The notes under the pieces: model-generated
Databases searched by the model: none
Seen by the model: only the letters and a program-made list of their open reading frames with translations
What the model was told of the DNA's origin: nothing
Program-made: the position numbers and the translations under genes
Shown: positions 23,796 through 30,692 of the stretch, piece by piece
Numbering within the stretch: the first letter of the stretch is position 1
Layout of the letters: each line of letters starts with the position of its first letter
Source: DASSKO01 sp035690425
GTDB lineage: Bacteria > Actinomycetota > Actinomycetes > Propionibacteriales > Nocardioidaceae
NCBI GenBank assembly: GCA_035690425.1
Contig: DASSKO010000102.1
Location: 1-40,263 of the forward strand
Direction of reading: 5' to 3'
DNA: 40,263 bases

Positions 23796-24560
23796 CTACT
23801 CCCACGCCGTCACCGTCACCTGCTCCTGCTGGACCCGCCGGTCGACGCCTGCCGGGTCACCGTTGCGCACGAGTACGACGGATCCGCCGGCGACCGCAGC
23901 GGCGAGCATGCCGGTGACCAGACCGTCGGGATCAGCCGGCGAGCGGTCGGTCAGCAACCGGCCACCGGCGCCGAGCCCGGTCGCATCCGCGGCCGCAGCG
24001 GCGCGGCGGAGCACGGACTGCTGGGTCTGCCCGGTGGACAGCTCGGTGCTGGGCTCGACGGGCGTGGAGGCGATGAACACGTCGGGCTGGCCGGGCGCCT
24101 CCAGGCCGTGGTCGAGTACGCCCGACGGCAGCGGGTCCGGGCTCGGCCCACCGAGCGGTTGCAGCGCCATCGCCACCACGTCGCGCGCTCCGGCGGTGGT
24201 AGCGGTGTCCAGGGTGCCGGGGTGGCAGACGACGACATCGGCGCCCGCGGGGTCGTCGACCAGCCGCAGGCTGCACGCGGCCACCGCGAACACCCACACC
24301 GCCGCCTGCCAGTGCGTGGGCAGCAGCAAGCAGCAGGTCTCACCCGGGTCGGTGCCGAGCTCGTCCTGGAGCAGGTTCGCGGTCTTGGCCACGGCGTTGT
24401 CGAAAGACTTCACCGACAGCTCGATCCGCTCACCGGTGGCGTCGTCGTAGTAGGTGACCAGCGGGCGGGTGGCATCGTCGGCGACCAGCCGGTCGAGCAA
24501 CGCGGGAAGGGTGGGCGGAGGCGGCATCGGGGGAGGCGGCGTCGGGGGAGGCGGGGCCAT
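23796..24560 (-). CDS. TIGR03089 family protein (AMP-binding-enzyme-like fragment)
   Basis: 254 residues. Matches the actinobacterial TIGR03089 family, which looks like the N-terminal part of an AMP-forming ligase (PLVTYYDDATGERIELSVKSFDNAVAKTANLLQDELG, CCLLLPTHWQAAVWVFAVAAC) without the P-loop and C-terminal adenylating domain. Its activity is unknown and catalysis looks unlikely. The same family sits next to the LCP and mannose genes in mycobacteria (Rv3268). The first 17 residues are almost all proline (PPPPTPPPPMPPPP), coded by a 15-bp repeat; ATG 24527 would skip most of it, but the -10 box 8 bases before ATG 24560 favours the long form. Confidence 0.85.
   Translation of the reverse strand: MAPPPPTPPPPMPPPPTLPALLDRLVADDATRPLVTYYDDATGERIELSVKSFDNAVAKTANLLQDELGTDPGETCCLLLPTHWQAAVWVFAVAACSLRLVDDPAGADVVVCHPGTLDTATTAGARDVVAMALQPLGGPSPDPLPSGVLDHGLEAPGQPDVFIASTPVEPSTELSTGQTQQSVLRRAAAAADATGLGAGGRLLTDRSPADPDGLVTGMLAAAVAGGSVVLVRNGDPAGVDRRVQQEQVTVTAWE
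24520..24549. repeat. 15-bp tandem repeat at the start of the TIGR03089 gene
   Basis: GGCGGCATCGGGGGA followed by GGCGGCGTCGGGGGA and a partial third unit. On the minus strand it codes for a polyproline stretch. Confidence 0.65.
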
Positions 24561-24561
24561 G

Positions 24562-24587
24562 CCTGCGCAGCGTAGTCGCTGCGCAGG
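24562..24587. promoter_or_regulatory. Perfect 11-bp inverted repeat, probable operator
   Basis: CCTGCGCAGCG TAGT CGCTGCGCAGG. It lies in the 44-base space between two divergent starts. It covers the minus-strand -10 box (24569-24574) and ends 4 bases before the plus-strand -10 box (24592-24597). A dimeric repressor bound here would block both promoters. Alternatively it could be a chance or structural palindrome, but the 11 + 11 perfect match is strong. Confidence 0.6.
24569..24574 (-). promoter_or_regulatory. Leaderless -10 box for the TIGR03089 gene
   Basis: On the minus strand TACGCT, 8 bases, then ATG 24560. It is inside the inverted repeat. Confidence 0.4.
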
Positions 24588-24591
24588 GTCC

Positions 24592-24597
24592 TACGCT
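24592..24597 (+). promoter_or_regulatory. Leaderless -10 box for the guanylyltransferase gene
   Basis: TACGCT, 7 bases, then GTG 24605; same hexamer as the opposing promoter. Confidence 0.45.
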
Positions 24598-24604
24598 GTC
24601 GGGC

Positions 24605-25675
24605 GTGGAAGCGATCCTGGTCGCGGGTGGGCTCGGCACCCGGATGCGTCCCCTCACCGTGGACCGCCCGAAGCATCTGCTGCCGGTGGCCGGGGTGCCG
24701 TTTCTCACCCACCAGATCGTCAAGCTCGCGCACAGCGGTGTGACCCGGGTGTTCCTGGCCACGTCGTACCAGGCAGCGGAGTTCGAGCCGGTGCTCGGCG
24801 ACGGTTCGCAGCTGGGCGTGGAACTGGTCTATGTCACCGAGACCGAGCCGCTCGGCACCGCGGGAGCCCTGCGCAACGTCGCCGGCCTCCTCGACAGCGG
24901 TGCGGGCGACCCGGTGCTCGTGCTCAACGGCGACATCCTGTCCGGCCACGACATCACGGGCCAGGTCGCACGCCACCGGGCCGGTGGCGCGGAGGTCACC
25001 CTGCATCTGGTCGAGGTCGCCGACCCACGAGCGTTCGGTTGTGTGCCGACCGGCGCGGACGACCGCGTCACGGCGTTCATGGAGAAGTCTCCCGACCCGG
25101 TCAGCCGGCAGGTCAACGCGGGCTGCTACGTCTTCCGCCGCGAGGTGCTGGACGCGATCCCGAGCGGTCGGCCGGTCTCGGTCGAGCGGGAGACGTTCCC
25201 TGCTCTGCTGCGCGCCGGCGCACTCCTGCTCGGCCACCGGGACTCGGCGTACTGGCGCGACGTCGGCAGCCCCCGAGCCCTGGTCCGGGCGTCCTGCGAC
25301 CTGGTGCGAGGCATCGCCACCTCACCGGCCTACCCGCATCCGGCGGCGGAGCGGCACATCGCCGGCACTGCGGAGGTCGCCGACCCTGCGGCCGTGCGCG
25401 GTGGGACGGCCGTCTCCGCGGGTGCGGTGGTCGAGGCCGGTGCGGTGATCGAGGCCAGCGTCGTGCTGCCGGGCGCCGTGGTGTCGGCGGGCGCCGTCGT
25501 CGTCGACAGCGTGCTCGCCGAGCGCGCGACGGTCGGGGAGCGCACGGTGCTGCGCGACGCTGTCGTCGGTGCGCGGGCCCGGGTCGGCGCCGACTGCGAG
25601 CTGCTGGCCGGCGCGCGGGTCGGGTGCGACACCGAGATCGCCGACCGCGGGCTGCGCTTCTCCTCCGATATCTGA
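24605..25675 (+). CDS. Mannose-1-phosphate guanylyltransferase-like nucleotidyltransferase
   Basis: 356 residues. N-terminal nucleotidyltransferase with GGLGTRMRPLT (8-18), PKHLLPVAG (22-30), ETEPLGTAGALR and VLNGDIL, and a C-terminal left-handed beta-helix made of hexapeptides (VSAGAVVEAGAVIEAS). This domain pair is typical of the short GDP-mannose pyrophosphorylases (Rv3264c type), which join GTP and mannose-1-phosphate, and the phosphomannomutase at 30693 fits. A glucose-1-phosphate or heptose-1-phosphate enzyme cannot be excluded from sequence alone. The GTG at 24605 starts right at the first strand, 7 bases after a -10 box. It converges with the DUF3105 gene, 9 bases apart. Confidence 0.8.
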   Translation: MEAILVAGGLGTRMRPLTVDRPKHLLPVAGVPFLTHQIVKLAHSGVTRVFLATSYQAAEFEPVLGDGSQLGVELVYVTETEPLGTAGALRNVAGLLDSGAGDPVLVLNGDILSGHDITGQVARHRAGGAEVTLHLVEVADPRAFGCVPTGADDRVTAFMEKSPDPVSRQVNAGCYVFRREVLDAIPSGRPVSVERETFPALLRAGALLLGHRDSAYWRDVGSPRALVRASCDLVRGIATSPAYPHPAAERHIAGTAEVADPAAVRGGTAVSAGAVVEAGAVIEASVVLPGAVVSAGAVVVDSVLAERATVGERTVLRDAVVGARARVGADCELLAGARVGCDTEIADRGLRFSSDI

Positions 25676-25684
25676 AACCGACGC

Positions 25685-26440
25685 TCAGAGGTTGCCCACG
25701 ACTCCGCCCTCAGGTGCAGCCTCCTGGGGGTAGTCCTCCATGAACTGCTCGACGACCTCGCCGGAGAGCTGACCGCAGTACTGCGTGATGCCCTTCTGGT
25801 CCTCCCGCGTCTCCGGGTCGGCGTACCAGCGGGTCAGTGCGACGTGCTTGCCCTGGGGAAACTTGCCCTCGTCCTCGACGTCCTCCGACGTCCACGGTGC
25901 CGCGATGAACGCGGTGTCCAGGCTCGCGTCGCCGCTGAACTTCTGTGCAAGCCCCTTCAGCTCGTCGACAGCCTGCTCGTCCTTGGCGAAGGTCTCGTCG
26001 TACCACAGGATCGTGTAGCCGTGCTCGAGGTTGTGCACAAGCATCTCGAGCTCGGGGCGGTCCTCGGCGGTGTAGAACTCGCGGGCCAACTGCACCCAGC
26101 TCGGGCGGTGCGGTCCGGACGCGGGCGGGGCCTGGCCGTAGTCGATGTCGCCCTCGGCGATGTGCTCGTTGTTGCCGGACGCCTCGGTCTCCTGGGGCTC
26201 GCTGCAGGAGGCCTCGGCGGCCGGCACGCCGAACTCGTCGAGATTGCGGTCGGCGATGGCGGCGTTCTGCTCGCTCTCCTGCCACAGCGACCAGCCGGTG
26301 GCGCCGATGATGACCGCAGCGATCACGCCGATGATGCCGGCGAAGAGCAGCGTCCGCTTGCGCTCGGCCGCCTTGCGCTCCCGCTCGAGCCGAGCCAGCC
26401 GGTCTCGGCGGTCGCTGCCCTTGGACTTGCCGTTGCCCAC
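25685..26440 (-). CDS. DUF3105 single-pass membrane protein
   Basis: 251 residues. A basic cytoplasmic lead (about 1-28), one membrane helix (LLFAGIIGVIAAVIIGATGW) and an exported domain with the DUF3105 core MLVHNLEHGYTILWYDE; family function is not known. Other conserved spots are IAAPWTSE, LTRWYADPET and ITQYCGQLSGEVVEQFMEDYPQ. The frame is open upstream through cofE, but the lead from GTG 26440 (MGNGKSKGSDRR) fits family N-termini, and AAGG lies nine bases before it. The exported part holds two cysteines (CSEP and QYCGQ) that could pair. Confidence 0.8.
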   Translation of the reverse strand: MGNGKSKGSDRRDRLARLERERKAAERKRTLLFAGIIGVIAAVIIGATGWSLWQESEQNAAIADRNLDEFGVPAAEASCSEPQETEASGNNEHIAEGDIDYGQAPPASGPHRPSWVQLAREFYTAEDRPELEMLVHNLEHGYTILWYDETFAKDEQAVDELKGLAQKFSGDASLDTAFIAAPWTSEDVEDEGKFPQGKHVALTRWYADPETREDQKGITQYCGQLSGEVVEQFMEDYPQEAAPEGGVVGNL

Positions 26441-26540
26441 GTGTGGTCGCCTTTTCGCTCGTGTTCGGTGCAGGTTCGTGCGGTAGCCGGTGCCGGCGGC
26501 CGTCGACGACGCTCGCCGACGACTCGGCCGAAGGCAAAGT

Positions 26541-27599
26541 CTACGGACCTGCGCCTTCCTGGCGTACGACGATCCGGCACCGGCCGTTGTTCCGCTCGTC
26601 GCCCACCAGCCGCCATTGGGTGGTCGTAGCCGCCACGAGCAGTCGCTCCAGCGCGGCGGCGGTGAGCAGGTCGTCGGCCCCGCTGACCTCCACGGTTCCG
26701 TCGGCCAGCACGTGCGTGTGCAGGGACACGGGTACGCCGCTGCGCGTGGCCAGCGCCAGCAGGTCCTCGACGGTGGTGGCGTCACGGCGCAGGGCGCCGA
26801 GGGCGGCCGGGTCGTGGCGGGTGACCGCAGCGAGCACCGCCTCGCGACTCCCCAGCCCGAACATGTCGCCGGCATCGGGCCGGATCAGCGCGGCTGCCCC
26901 GGGGCCGTGCTCGTCAGGCGGCAGCACCAGATCACCGAGCCCGCTGACGACCACCACCGGCAGGCCCGACAGCTTGCCCATCACCAGGTCGGCGAGACCG
27001 GCGACCTCGTCGGCTACGGCCGGTGCGGTCACCTCCAGCGCGTTGCCGTGGCCGTCCACGGTGCCGGCCAGGCTGGTCACCGCGGGCATCCCCGCCACCC
27101 CGATCGCGATGTCGGTCTGGCCCTCGCGCCAACTGCGGCCGGCGGTGTCGGAGATCACGACGGCGACGTTGCGCCCGGTGGTCGCGTGCAGCGACGTCCG
27201 GAGGCGCCGAGCGCTGGCATCGGGGTCCGCGGGCAGCAGCACCACGGTGCCGCGAGCGGTGTTGCTGGCGTCCACGCCGGCAGCGGCGAGCGTGAGGCCG
27301 TGCCTGGTGCGGGCGATCGTGGTCGGCCCCCGGCGAGCCACTACGCGGGCAGTCTCTGCCTCGACCGCCGTGTCGCGGTCCATGGTGACGATGCCGCCCT
27401 CGGCCTTGCTGACGACCTTGCTCGTCACCACGACCACGTCTCCGTCGTCGAGCGCAGCGTCCTCAAGGCCAGCGTCGCCGAGGTCAGCACCTGCACGGCC
27501 GACGGCGGCGCAGATGAGTGCCGGGAGGTCGTCGCCGCGCACGATCTCGGGCAGGCCCGGCAGGCCGCGGGCCCAGAGCGGTCCCGGTGGCTGCCTCAC
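26541..27599 (-). CDS. cofE: Coenzyme F420-0:L-glutamate ligase with C-terminal extension
   Basis: 352 residues. Adds glutamates to F420-0 with GTP. The CofE fold fills residues 14-255: LPEIVRGDDLPALI, DGDVVVVTSKVVSKAEG, GLTLAAAGVDASN, SDTAGRSWREGQTDIAIG and LVMGKLSGLPVVVVSG. About 97 residues follow that have no similarity I recognise. The two-domain FbiB of mycobacteria (about 448 residues) carries an FMN-binding nitroreductase there, which is clearly absent. The GTG start overlaps the cofD stop (GTGA), so the two are coupled. The gene ends 100 bases before the DUF3105 start, and that gap shows nothing notable. Confidence 0.92.
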   Translation of the reverse strand: MRQPPGPLWARGLPGLPEIVRGDDLPALICAAVGRAGADLGDAGLEDAALDDGDVVVVTSKVVSKAEGGIVTMDRDTAVEAETARVVARRGPTTIARTRHGLTLAAAGVDASNTARGTVVLLPADPDASARRLRTSLHATTGRNVAVVISDTAGRSWREGQTDIAIGVAGMPAVTSLAGTVDGHGNALEVTAPAVADEVAGLADLVMGKLSGLPVVVVSGLGDLVLPPDEHGPGAAALIRPDAGDMFGLGSREAVLAAVTRHDPAALGALRRDATTVEDLLALATRSGVPVSLHTHVLADGTVEVSGADDLLTAAALERLLVAATTTQWRLVGDERNNGRCRIVVRQEGAGP

Positions 27600-28603
27600 C
27601 GTCGTACCCGGGACGCGAGGTCGAGGGCGGAGGCGGCCATCGCCGCGGTGGCGTCGACGTCGGTCATCAGCAACGGGACCGCCACACACGCGATGCCGGC
27701 ATCCTGCACGGCCGAGACGGCATGCCCGTCGTCGGTGTGCACCAGCCAGCCGTCCAGGAAGCCGCCGGAGCGCCGGGACCCGTAGTGGCTCGCCACGGCC
27801 GCGGCGGTGGTCTCGACGCCGATCGCGGCGAGCACCGCGTCGGCCATCCCGCGCACCGGCCGCCCCGACACGATCGGCGAGACGCCCACGACGGGCGCAG
27901 CCGTCTCGCGCACGGCTGCACCGACACCTGCGACGCCGAGGACCGTGCCGACCGACACCACCGGATTCGACGGCGGCAGCAGCACCACGTCCGCGCGCTC
28001 GACCGCCTCCACCACCCCCGGGCCGGCGGTGGCGTCCTGCAGACCCACCACGACGATCTCGCGGGCGGGGACCTCGGCGTGCAGCCGCACCCAGTACTCC
28101 TGGAAGTGCACTGCCCGGCGCCCGCCGGCTGCGGCCTCGTCGTCGATGACCACGTGGGTCTCGGCGCGGTCGTCGCTCATCGGCAGCAGCCGTACGGAGG
28201 CCTGGTGAGGGACCGGCCAGCGCTGGCTGAGTGCCTCGGTCACGGCCGACAAGGGGTAGCCCGCCGCCAGCATCTGGGTGCGCACGAGGTGGGTCGCCAG
28301 GTCGCGGTCGCCGAGCCCGAACCAGTTGGGCTGCACGTCGTACGCCGCTAGCTCCTCCTTGGCGTGCCAGGTCTCGTGCGCTCGACCCCACCCGCGGTCG
28401 TCATCGATGCCGCCACCGAGGGTGTACATGACCGTGTCGAGGTCGGGGCAGACGCGCAGACCGAACATCCACATGTCGTCGGCGGTGTTGCCGATCACCG
28501 TGAGCTCGTGCGTCTCCTCGCCGTCGGACCGGTCGAGATGATGCAGCAACCCGCGCAGGAAGCGCGCGCCGCCGATGCCTCCGGAGATCGCCGTGATTCG
28601 CAT
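27596..28603 (-). CDS. cofD: 2-phospho-L-lactate (or phosphoenolpyruvate) transferase of F420 synthesis
   Basis: 335 residues, the length of FbiA/CofD. Joins the 5-deazaflavin Fo with the activated phospholactate (or, in actinobacteria, phosphoenolpyruvate) moiety to give F420-0 or its dehydro form. Clear motifs are SGGIGGARFLRGL (7-19), VIGNTADDMWMFGLRVCPDLDTVMYTLGG with the metal aspartates, and LLPPSNPVVSVG. ATG 28603 is taken as it begins the first strand. The SD-like GGGAG sits nine bases upstream and can pair with CTCCC next to the ATG. Adjacent to whiB as in mycobacteria (Rv3260c-Rv3261). Confidence 0.95.
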   Translation of the reverse strand: MRITAISGGIGGARFLRGLLHHLDRSDGEETHELTVIGNTADDMWMFGLRVCPDLDTVMYTLGGGIDDDRGWGRAHETWHAKEELAAYDVQPNWFGLGDRDLATHLVRTQMLAAGYPLSAVTEALSQRWPVPHQASVRLLPMSDDRAETHVVIDDEAAAGGRRAVHFQEYWVRLHAEVPAREIVVVGLQDATAGPGVVEAVERADVVLLPPSNPVVSVGTVLGVAGVGAAVRETAAPVVGVSPIVSGRPVRGMADAVLAAIGVETTAAAVASHYGSRRSGGFLDGWLVHTDDGHAVSAVQDAGIACVAVPLLMTDVDATAAMAASALDLASRVRR

Positions 28604-28617
28604 GGGAGGAGTCTCCC
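28604..28617 (-). promoter_or_regulatory. Hairpin masking the cofD ribosome site
   Basis: On the minus strand GGGAG ACTC CTCCC lies directly before the cofD ATG. The only SD-like sequence forms one arm, so folding would hide it from the ribosome. Confidence 0.35.
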
Positions 28618-28723
28618 TGGTGTCGATGCCGAAGGGCACGCGGTCCCCCTGGGCAGGCCCCGTCACCGGCGCAGGGGGGCGGGCGCCGAGCCCCAGGCGA
28701 TCGGCGAAATATCAGATCCAGGC

Positions 28724-28753
28724 TTGACTTGGCGGCATTGACAGGCATGTAAT
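28724..28753 (+). promoter_or_regulatory. Candidate whiB promoter
   Basis: TTGACT (28724-28729), 18 bases, TGTAAT (28748-28753), in the AT-richer part of the 240-base gap between cofD and whiB. It would give a leader of about 85 bases. A second TTGACA at 28738-28743 has no good -10 partner. Confidence 0.4.
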
Positions 28754-28771
28754 TTCACTCGTGTCGTTCCT

Positions 28772-28785
28772 GTGGTCGTAACCAC
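28772..28785. promoter_or_regulatory. Short inverted repeat in the whiB leader
   Basis: GTGGT CGTA ACCAC, just downstream of the expected transcription start, a position where a repressor could act. The arms are short, so chance is possible. Confidence 0.3.
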
Positions 28786-28843
28786 CGGCCAGGTCAAGGA
28801 CGACACGCGAAAACAAAGGTCAAGGGTCGAGGAGGCGAGCACC

Positions 28844-29101
28844 GTGCTCGAGTTCGACGCGCTCGACATGCAAGACACCGATGAGATCACCTGGCAGGAG
28901 CGAGCCCTGTGCGCTCAGACGGACCCTGAGTCGTTCTTCCCGGAGAAGGGCGGCTCCACGCGGGAAGCCAAGAGGGTCTGCCTCTCGTGCGAGGTCCGCG
29001 CTGAGTGCCTGGAGTACGCGCTGATGCACGACGAGCGCTTCGGCATCTGGGGCGGGATGTCTGAGCGGGAGCGGCGCAAGCTCAAGAAGCGCGCCGTCTG
29101 A
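28844..29101 (+). CDS. whiB: WhiB-family iron-sulfur regulator, WhiB2/WhmD type
   Basis: 85 residues, the size of Streptomyces WhiB. The four cluster ligands are C23, C46, C49 and C55 in the order C-x22-C-x2-C-x5-C, followed by GIWGG (67-71) and the basic DNA-contact tail ERRKLKKRAV. WhiB2 proteins work with WhiA and the main sigma factor to control septation genes. The frame extends to a GTG at 28772, but GTG 28844 has a very strong GAGGAGG eight bases upstream and gives the usual protein, so it is chosen. Location next to cofD is conserved in actinobacteria. Confidence 0.95.
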   Translation: MLEFDALDMQDTDEITWQERALCAQTDPESFFPEKGGSTREAKRVCLSCEVRAECLEYALMHDERFGIWGGMSERERRKLKKRAV

Positions 29102-29158
29102 GGACCAGCCGGGCGGACGGCCGTCGCGGGGCCCGCACCGGCGGCCAGTCGTCCTCAC
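29099..29158 (+). terminator. Possible whiB terminator
   Basis: TGAGGAC and GTCCTCA arms of 7 bp enclose 46 GC-rich bases with inner palindromes (GACGGCCGTC, GCGGGGCCCGC). It starts at the whiB stop codon. Structure is plausible; no T-tract. The rest of the 232-base gap to the VOC gene holds only a CAAGCGCTTG palindrome (29224-29233) and a loose ATCCCAT/ATGGGAT pair. Confidence 0.3.
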
Positions 29159-29333
29159 CGCATGGTGAGTTATCCCATCCGCTGAGCGCATGGACGATGC
29201 ACCCGGCGAATGGGATGACGCGACAAGCGCTTGCGTTGCCGCCCCGACGCCTCCGACCCGCATAACACCGACGTCGCCACTTCTCACCGGGCCGCGACCG
29301 ATGAGTTCCGGTTGTCCGCTCCGTCTACAGACC

Positions 29334-29747
29334 ATGACTGATCACACGCAAGCCCGGACAACCGTCTCGAACCTCGGCGTGGCCATGTTCACCGTCGCCG
29401 ATCAGGACGCCGCCCTCGCCTTCTACACCGAGAAGCTCGGATTCGAGCTGCGCGGCGACACGCGCTTCGGTGAGCACGGCGAGATGCGCTGGGTGGAGGT
29501 GGCACCGCCCGGCTCACAGGCCCGGCTGGCGCTCAACCCGCCGATGGGCGGCGAGCCCGGTGGCGGCGGGATCGGAGTGGAGACGGCGGATGTCCTCGGC
29601 GAGCACGCTCGCCTGAGCGCCATCGGCGGCATCGACCTCGACCCGGAGCCGATGCGCACGCCCGGCGCCCCGCTGATGTTCATGCTGCGCGACCCGGACG
29701 GCAACCACATCGCCGTGGTGGAAGAGCCGGAGCCGTCCGCACCGTAG
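29334..29747 (+). CDS. VOC (glyoxalase/bleomycin-resistance) family protein
   Basis: 137 residues. One vicinal-oxygen-chelate module pair: VSNLGVAMFTVADQDAALAFYTEKLGFELRGD at the start and MFMLRDPDGNHIAVVEEPE at the end. The canonical metal ligands are only partly recognisable (the E of AVVEEPE; no His in the first strand), so metal use is uncertain. No substrate can be named. ATG 29334 starts close to the first strand; an in-frame ATG at 29301 and the longer frame from 29190 are less likely. No ribosome site is evident. Confidence 0.8.
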   Translation: MTDHTQARTTVSNLGVAMFTVADQDAALAFYTEKLGFELRGDTRFGEHGEMRWVEVAPPGSQARLALNPPMGGEPGGGGIGVETADVLGEHARLSAIGGIDLDPEPMRTPGAPLMFMLRDPDGNHIAVVEEPEPSAP

Positions 29748-29796
29748 GCCATCGACTTCCGCTCCAGTCGTGGTGGCGCACGGACGGTGCGGCACG

Positions 29797-30261
29797 TCAG
29801 CTCTCGTAGCGCGGGTCGACCTCGTGCGGTTCGATGCCGAGCAGCTCGGCAACCTGCTCGATCAGCACCGCCAGCACCATGGCCGACATCTCCGGCCGGG
29901 TCGGGGCGCGCCAGGCGATGGGGCGGCGAAACAGCACGATCCGGCTCGCCCGCGCGCCGTGGCCGCGCACCAGGGTGGCCAGCGGCGCATCGCTGCTCCA
30001 GTCCGCCGGGATCAGCGGGGTCTCCTCCACGCCGAACTCCACCTGCCCCCACTGGTTGCCCCAACGCCGCTCCAGCTCCGCGACCAAGCTGAGGACCAGG
30101 GCGTCGAACCGCTGGGCCGCGGTGCCGGGGTAGGCCACGCCCCGCGGGGACAGCGGGCCGGGCAGGGCCGACGGCCCACGCAGGCCTCGGCCATGACGGT
30201 CGCGCATGCCACCGGGCCGGTGGGGCTGCGACGCGGGCCGCAGGGATCGGGGGATCGACAC
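29797..30261 (-). CDS. Metallopeptidase-family (minizincin-like) protein lacking the HExxH site
   Basis: 154 residues. It matches the actinobacterial metallopeptidase/DUF1025 family next to the DUF3499 gene (Rv3259 position), with FDALVLSLVAELERRWG, QVEFGVEETPLIP and SRIVLFRRPIAWRA. The active helix, which in zinc-binding relatives reads HExxHHFG, is here VLIEQVAELLGIEPHEVDP, so both histidines are replaced and no HExxH occurs anywhere. The protein is probably not a peptidase. GTG 30261 follows a TACAGT -10 box by 6 bases. It is divergent from the DUF3499 gene. Confidence 0.8.
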   Translation of the reverse strand: MSIPRSLRPASQPHRPGGMRDRHGRGLRGPSALPGPLSPRGVAYPGTAAQRFDALVLSLVAELERRWGNQWGQVEFGVEETPLIPADWSSDAPLATLVRGHGARASRIVLFRRPIAWRAPTRPEMSAMVLAVLIEQVAELLGIEPHEVDPRYES

Positions 30262-30267
30262 GTCGCC

Positions 30268-30273
30268 ACTGTA
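30268..30273 (-). promoter_or_regulatory. Leaderless -10 box for the minizincin-like gene
   Basis: On the minus strand TACAGT, 6 bases, then GTG 30261. Confidence 0.45.
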
Positions 30274-30309
30274 AACGCCCCAATGTCGGCGGGAGCGTGT
30301 CCGAGACGA

Positions 30310-30315
30310 TAGCGT
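30310..30315 (+). promoter_or_regulatory. Leaderless -10 box for the DUF3499 gene
   Basis: TAGCGT, 7 bases, then GTG 30323. It is back to back with the minizincin promoter 36 bases away. Confidence 0.45.
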
Positions 30316-30322
30316 CCACCCG

Positions 30323-30679
30323 GTGAGTCCAGCCCGACGTTGTTCGCGCACCGCCCGTGCGCGGCCTGCCGTCGCGACGCTGACCTATGTCTACGCCGAC
30401 CAGACTGCCGTCCTCGGGCCACTGGCGACCTACGCCGAGCCGCACTGCTACGACCTGTGCCAAGCGCACGCCGAGGGGCTGACGGCGCCGCGCGGGTGGG
30501 AGGTCCTGCGGCTCGCACCCGACCCGGAGGCGGCGGGCCCGTCGAGCGACGACTTGGAGGCGCTGGCCAACGCCGTCCGCGAGGCCGGCCGGCCGCGTCC
30601 GCAGCAACCAGCCCGGCCGGGGCCCTCCGAGGTCGGTCGCCGCGGCCATCTGCGCGTCCTGCGCTCCAGCGACGCGTAA
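30323..30679 (+). CDS. DUF3499 protein
   Basis: 118 residues. A small actinobacterial protein with the family core CSRTA, ATLTYVYADQTAVLGPLAT, and EPHCYDLCQAHAEGLTAPRGWEVLRL. The Cys and His in CSRT, HCYDLC and HA look like a zinc site. Its function is unknown, but it is nearly always beside the phosphomannomutase gene in actinobacteria (Rv3258c). The last 45 residues are Pro-Arg rich. The GTG lies 7 bases after a -10 box, so the transcript is probably leaderless, and the next gene starts 13 bases after the stop. Confidence 0.85.
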   Translation: MSPARRCSRTARARPAVATLTYVYADQTAVLGPLATYAEPHCYDLCQAHAEGLTAPRGWEVLRLAPDPEAAGPSSDDLEALANAVREAGRPRPQQPARPGPSEVGRRGHLRVLRSSDA

Positions 30680-30692
30680 GCGGGAGGTCCGC

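Noticed and set aside
28772..28843. 24-residue extension of WhiB from GTG 28772
   Set aside because: GTG 28844 has a near-perfect ribosome site and gives the usual WhiB length; the upstream GTG lies within a small inverted repeat.
29224..29233. CAAGCGCTTG palindrome before the VOC gene
   Set aside because: A single 10-bp palindrome is expected by chance in a GC-rich window and has no partner copy.
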